A DNA stretch of 6,003 bases from Methylococcaceae bacterium. GTDB lineage: Bacteria; Pseudomonadota; Gammaproteobacteria; Methylococcales; Methylomonadaceae. The translations under genes were made by a program, and so were the position numbers. This document shows, in pieces, positions 1 through 4,582 of the stretch (the first letter of the stretch is position 1; the number at the start of each line of letters is the position of its first letter). The notes under the pieces are model-generated. The model was not told the DNA's origin, did not search any database, and worked only from the letters and a program-made list of their open reading frames with translations. The stretch spans positions 1 to 6,003 of the forward strand of contig JAUXDP010000198.1 in NCBI GenBank assembly GCA_030618325.1. Reading direction: 5' to 3'.

Positions 1-595
1 TTAAGGCAGTTGTTTCATCGCCAGCATATTGCTTGGCAAACTTTTCTGAGCAGACAAGGTAGTCGACTTTATCCATCAAATGCTCAGTTCCTTTATGTAA
101 AGAACCAGCATCCAGTACCGTTGGAATTGCTTTTTGTTGGGCAACCGTTAGTAGCTCTAAGGAAAGGTTCGGCTCGTGCCCATCCATTAGAATAACCTTG
201 GGTGAAATTTGGGAAAAATCTATTGCTTTGGCTGACAGGGGCTGGGTTTCGCCTTTGTAGTTGATAAGGGCTCTTTTACCATCTGGCTTGACGATGATTG
301 ATGATAGTGGAGTGGGGGAGTCGCCGCGAATAATTAGTTCGGTTGCGATGTTTTCTTCCACGAATTCTTGCAGGTGTTTATCACCGTAAAGATCTGTACC
401 TAGATATCCCGCGAAAGCGGCTTTTAAGCCTAAGCGGGAGACGGTTATGGCCGCATTTGCGGCTGGTCCGCCGCCACAAGCCAAGAAGCTATCGGCGAAT
501 ACTTTCTCATCTGCAGCGGGATGTTCTGGAACTGAGAATATCAGATCATAAGAGGCATGGCCTACACAGAGAACATCAATTGCTTTGCTTGACAT
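1..595 (-). CDS. PfkB-family carbohydrate kinase (3' end outside window)
   Basis: The first 198 residues of a ribokinase/PfkB-fold sugar kinase are present and the gene runs off the left edge. The N-terminus (DVLCVGHASYDLIF, residues 7-20) is the first strand of the fold. Residues 41-56 (GGGPAANAAITVSRLG) match PfkB signature 1, followed by the G-x-D-x-x-G element YLGTDLYG at 64-71. INYKGE (111-116) and VLDAGS (160-165) also fit the family. The catalytic C-terminal motif (DTxGAGD) lies beyond the window, so activity cannot be judged. The ATG at 595 follows AGAGG with a 6-nt spacer. The gene starts 48 bp after the upstream mtdB-like gene on the same strand, so co-transcription is likely. The GGGPAA motif recalls YihV-type sulfofructose kinases, but ribokinase, fructokinase or nucleoside kinase roles are equally possible. 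Family is confident; substrate is unknown. Confidence 0.9.
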   Translation of the reverse strand, partial: MSSKAIDVLCVGHASYDLIFSVPEHPAADEKVFADSFLACGGGPAANAAITVSRLGLKAAFAGYLGTDLYGDKHLQEFVEENIATELIIRGDSPTPLSSIIVKPDGKRALINYKGETQPLSAKAIDFSQISPKVILMDGHEPNLSLELLTVAQQKAIPTVLDAGSLHKGTEHLMDKVDYLVCSEKFAKQYAGDETTAL

Positions 596-643
596 TCATT
601 GCCTCTTTTACTTCATAAGGTTTTAAGGGCACCCCTGAGCAAT

Positions 644-1561
644 TTAGAGTATTTCTCGTGCAACAGTAAACGCATCGCGAAAATCAAGATAAACAGGTTT
701 ATCTGTTTTACGATCATTTCTCAGCATGGATTTTAATAATTCACTCTGAAGTTTATACTTTATATTTCCGACGGCGAGGGGACCAACGCCTAGTGGGTTG
801 TCTGAAACCGTAGCGTGTATGAGAGGCTCGCCCATATCTTTGGCTTTTATTCCAGCAATACCCGCTGGGGATACTGCATTAATATCTCCGGCTACTTTTA
901 GTTGTTTTGCGGCTTCCAAAACATTTTCACTCAGCACCTGTATACCTGCTTTTGCTGTGCATAAAATAATATCAGCATCACTGATTAAATCCATTTTTTC
1001 CTGATCTGAACTGGCTACTGCACCTTTTAATGAGGATTTGCACAGTCGATTATATTCATTTGCTGCATCCACTGCGGTGTCTTCAGCCAGATGATCAACC
1101 AAGGTTGTTTCAGAACCTGCCAATGATGCAATAATGCCCGATGCTATGCCAACAGGCCCAGTGCCTCCAAAAATCAATGTTTTGCATGATTCCAAATCTT
1201 TATCATGCTTTTCCTTCATTTGTTTTTCCACGCAGGCTACCAAGGCGGCAGCTGTTGTAAATGCACCGCTAGGATCAGCAAAAACTGAAATCTCAAAGGG
1301 TGGAAACATCGCTTGTTTGCTGGTGCTCAGCATGCTCATTGCCAAACCAAGATCCCGGCCACCAATGAAAATTGCAGTACGCCTGATGCCGGAAGGGCTG
1401 CGGGAGAAAATGGCATCTTGAACTAATCGTTGCAAGCCATCTAACTTTACATTGTTATAGGGCATGAGCATATCGAAGCCTGCATCCAATGCCATATTGA
1501 CATCAAATGGGCTATTTTGTGGTGTCGGGTCAAACATGTGCAAAATGCTTCTTTTTTCCAT
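644..1561 (-). CDS. Second methylene-H4MPT dehydrogenase-like protein (MtdB/MtdA family paralog)
   Basis: This 305-residue cytoplasmic protein is full length for the MtdA/MtdB family, which oxidises methylene-H4MPT to methenyl-H4MPT with NAD(P)+. Visible family landmarks are SPFDVNMALDAG (17-28), IFIGGRD (64-70), PPFE...VFADPSGAFTTAA (87-105), the Rossmann glycine motif GGTGPVG (132-138) and DINAVSPAGIAG (226-237). An ungapped comparison with the neighbouring mtdB product gives 58 identities in the first 100 residues, falling off toward the C-terminus, so it is an older duplicate and not a recent copy. At the end of the second Rossmann strand it has LVDH (Asp156), where the neighbour has LVGR. 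An acidic residue there commonly favours NAD+ over NADP+; this is inference. The ATG at 1561 is preferred over the TTG at 1567 because GAGG sits 7 nt upstream and MEKR aligns with the paralog's MEKP. It lies 49 bp downstream of mtdB. It could be an MtdB isozyme, an MtdC-like form or an enzyme with altered pterin specificity. Confidence 0.88.
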   Translation of the reverse strand: MEKRSILHMFDPTPQNSPFDVNMALDAGFDMLMPYNNVKLDGLQRLVQDAIFSRSPSGIRRTAIFIGGRDLGLAMSMLSTSKQAMFPPFEISVFADPSGAFTTAAALVACVEKQMKEKHDKDLESCKTLIFGGTGPVGIASGIIASLAGSETTLVDHLAEDTAVDAANEYNRLCKSSLKGAVASSDQEKMDLISDADIILCTAKAGIQVLSENVLEAAKQLKVAGDINAVSPAGIAGIKAKDMGEPLIHATVSDNPLGVGPLAVGNIKYKLQSELLKSMLRNDRKTDKPVYLDFRDAFTVAREIL

Positions 1562-1610
1562 TCGCAATCCTCTATTGATATTGTCGTAATAAGGTTAGAT
1601 TAGAAATCTA

Positions 1611-2522
1611 TCAAGTTTTTGATTTAACGTACTCACGCGCCAGGTCGAAAGCATCTTCAAAACTCAAGTAGATGGCCTTATCTGATTCAAGCATTTTTTT
1701 AAGTAAACGGTTTTGGGCCTGGTATTTAACATTACCAATAGCTAAGGCACCGATTCCAACAGCGCCACTTTTTGATCCTTCGATGGGTGTTCCATCATGA
1801 AAAGGATCAAGTCCGGCAATTCCAGCAGGAGGGACAGCGTTGACATCAGCAGCAACTTTTAATTGTGGGGCGGCTGCGATCAGTTCGGCATTTAACAGCT
1901 CAATACCTGCTGCACCGGTTGCAAAAGCAATATCGGTAGTTTGGATATACTCACCTTTGTCAGCGTCAACACCGGCTTCAATATTGATTTCACCCTTGCC
2001 AAATTCCTGGTTACACAAATCTACGATGCGTTGCGTTTTTTCCAGTTGCCGTCCAACTAATTTAACGTTTGCACCAGCTTGAGCAGCAATAACTGCAACT
2101 ATTTGACCGACAGGGCCTGTACCACCAAGAATTAAAATATTTAGATCTTTAAGAGATGAGATGCTGAATTTATCATTTATTTCTCGTTCTGCTGCTGCTA
2201 CCATGCCAGCCGCAGTGGTAAAAGCACCACTTGGATCAGCAAAAACGGGAACTTCAAAAGGGGGCACCATGGAGTTTTTAGCCATTTTCAGCATATCCAT
2301 TGCTTCTTTGGTGTCTCGACCACCAATAAATATACCTGTATTTTTCAATCCTTTGGCGCTACGTGAGAAAATAACATCTTGAACCAAACCTCGCACTTCA
2401 CTAGCTTCAACATTTATATAAGGCATGGGTGCGACCCATCCAGCATCAATTGCCATATTAACGTCAAAAGGACTTAGGTTTTTTGCAGTAGTCAGCATAT
2501 GCAAAACAAATGGTTTTTCCAT
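1611..2522 (-). CDS. mtdB: NAD(P)-dependent methylene-tetrahydromethanopterin dehydrogenase
   Basis: This 303-residue protein is full length for MtdB, the cytoplasmic enzyme that oxidises methylene-H4MPT to methenyl-H4MPT after formaldehyde condenses with H4MPT in methylotrophs. The N-terminus VLHMLTTAKNLSPFDVNMAI (6-25) resembles the MtdB start as I know it. Other landmarks are IFIGGRD (64-70), VFADPSGAFTTAAG (93-106), the dinucleotide-binding loop GGTGPVG (133-139), LVGRQLEK (155-162) after the second strand, DVNAVPPAGIAG (226-237) and GIGALAIGNVKYQ (256-268). The basic GRxxxK stretch resembles MtdA and could bind the NADP 2'-phosphate (inference). The reading frame stays open to 2642, but the true start is the ATG at 2522: the family sequence begins there, GGGA lies 6 nt upstream, and the extension would overlap the divergent gene. 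This is the first gene of a probable operon with the mtdB-like gene and the PfkB kinase. MtdB fits better than MtdA overall. Confidence 0.93.
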   Translation of the reverse strand: MEKPFVLHMLTTAKNLSPFDVNMAIDAGWVAPMPYINVEASEVRGLVQDVIFSRSAKGLKNTGIFIGGRDTKEAMDMLKMAKNSMVPPFEVPVFADPSGAFTTAAGMVAAAEREINDKFSISSLKDLNILILGGTGPVGQIVAVIAAQAGANVKLVGRQLEKTQRIVDLCNQEFGKGEINIEAGVDADKGEYIQTTDIAFATGAAGIELLNAELIAAAPQLKVAADVNAVPPAGIAGLDPFHDGTPIEGSKSGAVGIGALAIGNVKYQAQNRLLKKMLESDKAIYLSFEDAFDLAREYVKSKT

Positions 2523-2552
2523 AATCGATCCCAAATTTGTTATAAACGAACA

Positions 2553-2582
2553 AGTATAAAAGAAATTGCTAGCAGAGGACAA
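2553..2582 (-). promoter_or_regulatory. Candidate mtdB operon promoter in the 59-bp divergent region
   Basis: The region 2523-2581 must carry the start signals for both mtdB (leftward) and the cyclo-ligase gene (rightward). On the minus strand TTGTCC (2582-2577) and TATACT (2558-2553), 18 bp apart, form a sigma-70-like pair matching 4/6 and 5/6 of consensus. This would place transcription start near 2546, about 24 nt before the mtdB ATG. The -35 box overlaps the start codon of the cyclo-ligase gene. For the rightward gene TATAAA occurs at 2541-2546 and 2555-2560, but neither has a convincing -35 box. Assigned from consensus likeness only. Confidence 0.3.
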
Positions 2583-3199
2583 TGAATATAAGCAATAGAG
2601 GCGATAAAAAAAATAGTCAGCGCCAAGCTGGGTATGATGCACGGAGGTTGCAGCAGAACAAGACTGAGACCAGCCGGATTATTTGTGAGCAGTTTTTCAG
2701 TCAACCTGCTTACACAGAGTCTAAATGGGTAATGTGCTACTTACATTGCCGGTCAGAGGTCAGAACCAGAGCTACTATTATGAGTGAAGTTTTGGCAGAC
2801 AAAAATAAACAAATTGTCATTCCATACTGTACTAAAGATAGCCGTGGCGTATATAAACTTGGCTTATGGCTATTGGAAGATTTTTCTGAATTGGTTCCTG
2901 GAACATGGGGGGTCTTAGAGCCACCAAAATCTCGGTGGGGAGAAGTTGGTAAGGAAGTTGAGCCTGAGTTACTTGATCTAATTATGGTGCCCGGTGTTGC
3001 TTTTGATTTATCAGGAGGGCGTTTAGGTAATGGCGCTGGGTATTACGATCGTCTATTAAATAAAGTCAGAGAGGATACGGTATTGACAGGTATTTGTTTT
3101 GAAACACAAATGATTCCGCAGGTCATCATGCAAGACCATGATGTATCTATGGACTATGTGATTACTGAGAAAACGGTATACAAAAGTGGAAGCGACTAA
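2582..3199 (+). CDS. 5-formyltetrahydrofolate cyclo-ligase (5,10-methenyl-THF synthetase)
   Basis: This 205-residue protein belongs to the 5-FCL/MTHFS (YgfA) family, which uses ATP to convert 5-formyl-tetrahydrofolate to 5,10-methenyl-tetrahydrofolate in the cytoplasm. The diagnostic region is VPGVAFDLSGGRLGNGAGYY (136-155) followed by DR, matching the family's G-[RK]-LGxGxGYYDR nucleotide-binding motif. SEVRT (58-62), GTWGVLEPP (107-115) and the C-terminal DYVITEK (191-197) also fit. Length is normal. The ATG at 2582 follows AGAGG with only 3 nt between, which is short, but there is no better in-frame start near it; a weak alternative is the TTG codon for Leu23. It diverges from mtdB across 59 bp and converges on the HDOD gene with a 9-bp gap. 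Its position next to H4MPT-linked C1 genes fits a shared C1 theme, but the enzyme acts on folate as far as the motif shows. Confidence 0.93.
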   Translation: MNISNRGDKKNSQRQAGYDARRLQQNKTETSRIICEQFFSQPAYTESKWVMCYLHCRSEVRTRATIMSEVLADKNKQIVIPYCTKDSRGVYKLGLWLLEDFSELVPGTWGVLEPPKSRWGEVGKEVEPELLDLIMVPGVAFDLSGGRLGNGAGYYDRLLNKVREDTVLTGICFETQMIPQVIMQDHDVSMDYVITEKTVYKSGSD

Positions 3200-3208
3200 T
3201 AATCAAAA

Positions 3209-4060
3209 TCACTGCCCAGGGTAAAAAAAGCTGAATATTTCATCAAATTGGGAATTTGCTTTTTGGGTGATGGTTTCCAGGTCGGCTATGGAAAAAACTG
3301 TAAATTTACTGTCGATTATGAAATCATCAGGATCGAAGATTTTCCGCTGACTAAGTTGATGGGCCAATTTTACGATATTTGACTCATGGCTGAATTGACC
3401 TGCTTGGCCCGGATCGATGTGGTGTCTTATCGTTGTTTCAATAAGGATCGGAAGATTCCATAGTTTAGCCAGTTCTGCACCTGTTTCGAAATGATCAAAA
3501 CCAAGCAGGTTTTGTTCAATTTGCACCTCATCTTTTTCACTCGCGGCATATTGCAAGCCAATTTCACGGGCTAATGCCGGAATACGGCGATAAAAAACAA
3601 GTCGACCGATATCGTGTAATAGTCCACAGACAAAAATAGTATCAGATGCCTCGAAATCGGAGTGGTAATTGCAGAGCTCTTTGGCATTTAAAGCACATCT
3701 TAGGCTCATGCTCCAAAAGTCGCGCATGGAAAGCAGCCCACTTGGCATAGCTGAGAATTTATCAATTACTAGAGTGGCTAATACCAGGTTTTCTAACTCT
3801 TTAAGCCCAATAAGGGTGATGGCATGAGAGATTGTTGATATTTGTGCAGGAAAACCAAAGAAAGCACTATTGACTATTTTTAATAACCTCGCGGTCAATC
3901 CAGGGTCTTGTTCTATGACTTTACCCGCATCGACAAGCGTTTTGGTGGGGTCATCCGTAACCTTTTTTAGTTCAAAATAAATCGTTGGGGGCGATGCTAA
4001 TTGTAAATCACCTCTCAGCAGGTCGGAAATACTTAGCTCAGTTAGATTGGTAATAGTCAT
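3209..4060 (-). CDS. HDOD domain signalling protein
   Basis: This 283-residue protein is a stand-alone HDOD (HD-related output) domain with no second domain visible. Residues 23-100 carry the family pattern: SPPTIYFEL, then VIEQDPGLTARLLKIVNSAF (48-67), ISHAITLIGLKELENLVLAT (77-96). The HD segment is GLLHDIGRLVF (146-156, His149-Asp150), with FDHFETGAELAKLWNLP (188-204) and IRHHIDP (211-217) behind it. The usual first metal-ligand His, expected in the helix FWxHSL, appears as FWSMSL (Met118), so phosphohydrolase activity is unlikely. HDOD proteins are generally regulatory, often tied to signal transduction and c-di-GMP networks, though roles vary. The ATG at 4060 has no clear Shine-Dalgarno site, but the family sequence begins soon after it. 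The gene diverges from the GGDEF/EAL gene across 522 bp, hinting at a shared signalling function (inference). Confidence 0.9.
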   Translation of the reverse strand: MTITNLTELSISDLLRGDLQLASPPTIYFELKKVTDDPTKTLVDAGKVIEQDPGLTARLLKIVNSAFFGFPAQISTISHAITLIGLKELENLVLATLVIDKFSAMPSGLLSMRDFWSMSLRCALNAKELCNYHSDFEASDTIFVCGLLHDIGRLVFYRRIPALAREIGLQYAASEKDEVQIEQNLLGFDHFETGAELAKLWNLPILIETTIRHHIDPGQAGQFSHESNIVKLAHQLSQRKIFDPDDFIIDSKFTVFSIADLETITQKANSQFDEIFSFFYPGQ

Positions 4061-4239
4061 GAACTTATCTAGTAAAGGTATTCATTTAATAGTCTTTGTC
4101 CCATCGCAGATACGGGTTTTAAGGTGAGTTGATTATTGTCGACAGCAAGGTACTGAAATTGCAGCCTATTCAAATGTTTCAGAATTTACCCCAATCAGCA
4201 AAAATCAACCGATAGCCCTCATACGCAGACATGTTAAGT

Positions 4240-4253
4240 ATAGTATGTACTAT
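4240..4253. repeat. 14-bp palindrome, possible operator for the HDOD gene
   Basis: ATAGTA-TG-TACTAT is a perfect 6-bp inverted repeat with a 2-bp spacer. It overlaps TATACT on the minus strand (4242-4237), a possible -10 box for the HDOD gene about 170 nt upstream of its start codon. No good -35 box accompanies it. A dimeric repressor site is possible, but the element is AT-rich and could arise by chance. Confidence 0.3.
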
Positions 4254-4340
4254 CAGTTGCAAAATGCAAAGTATCACGTAATTTATTTCCTTTCAGAAAC
4301 AGGTTTTCCGTAGCAAGAATTCTTTTTTGACCAGTCTTTT

Positions 4341-4378
4341 AGGTATTTCCTAAGTTTTCTAGGTAATTTTGATATAAT
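4341..4378 (+). promoter_or_regulatory. Candidate extended -10 promoter with upstream direct repeats
   Basis: TGATATAAT at 4370-4378 is a perfect extended -10 element (TGnTATAAT) pointing toward the GGDEF/EAL gene, predicting a start near 4385 and a leader of roughly 200 nt. There is no good -35 box at the usual distance, which is tolerable for extended -10 promoters. AGGTATTT (4341-4348) and AGGTAATT (4361-4368) are near-identical and exactly 20 bp apart, about two helical turns, so an activator or repressor could bind here. Confidence 0.4.
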
Positions 4379-4473
4379 TTGGAACTAAAAGCCATTAATT
4401 GGTCAGATAATAATTATAATCTCACTTAGCAAACGGCCTATATAAGAGAATCTATTGGAGTATTTGCTGCAGG

Positions 4474-4553
4474 ATGATGCTACAAAGACTTTTTCATCTT
4501 GCTCTTAAAGAAATTTCCAACAGGTAGGCGCTATGACTATTTGGGAAGGGTAA
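4474..4553 (+). other. Two very short leader ORFs upstream of the GGDEF/EAL gene
   Basis: The first ORF (4474-4527) would encode MMLQRLFHLALKEISNR. The second (4533-4553) would encode MTIWEG. The stop codon of the first lies inside AGGTAGG (4522-4528), which is a plausible ribosome-binding site for the second. The main gene start at 4583 has no comparable site. They could be translated leader peptides or chance ORFs in AT-rich DNA; no known attenuator peptide was recognised. Confidence 0.2.
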
Positions 4554-4582
4554 ATTTTTTCAGGTTAAATTTTCTAAAAACT

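Larger units (their letters stand above)
4061..4582. other. 522-bp divergent intergenic region
   Basis: There is no substantial coding region here. The stretch separates the HDOD gene (leftward) from the GGDEF/EAL gene (rightward), so it should hold both promoters and two long leaders. It becomes distinctly AT-rich from about 4280 to the right-hand gene. Visible elements are the palindrome at 4240-4253, a 13-nt inverted repeat TTGCA-AAA-TGCAA at 4257-4269, the TTAGG/CCTAA hairpin at 4339-4353, an extended -10 at 4370-4378, two very short ORFs at 4474-4553, and an imperfect 14-bp tandem repeat (GGTAAATTTTTTCA, then GGTTAAATTTTCTA) at 4549-4576. No riboswitch, tRNA or recognisable small RNA was identified. 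Confidence 0.7.

Noticed and set aside
10..618. Plus-strand open frames at 10-195 and 343-618
   Set aside because: They lie antisense over the PfkB kinase, whose family motifs are clear; the translations show no family features.
1562..1567. TTG start two codons upstream of the mtdB-like ATG
   Set aside because: The ATG at 1561 has better GAGG spacing and matches the paralog's MEK start.
798..2382. Plus-strand open frames antisense to the two dehydrogenase genes
   Set aside because: They occur at equivalent places in both paralogs and encode Ala/Ser-rich low-information sequence, as expected from mirror images of conserved codons.
2523..2642. 40-residue N-terminal extension of the mtdB reading frame
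   Set aside because: It would overlap the divergent cyclo-ligase gene, has no family similarity, and the ATG at 2522 has a ribosome-binding site and the expected MtdB N-terminus.
3200..3240. Possible terminator between the convergent cyclo-ligase and HDOD genes
   Set aside because: There is a run of A at 3224-3230 and a short GC palindrome (CCCAGGG), but no stem followed by a T-run in either direction.
4549..4576. Imperfect 14-bp tandem repeat as a microsatellite or regulatory element
   Set aside because: Only two imperfect AT-rich copies, readily explained by base composition; noted in the intergenic entry only.
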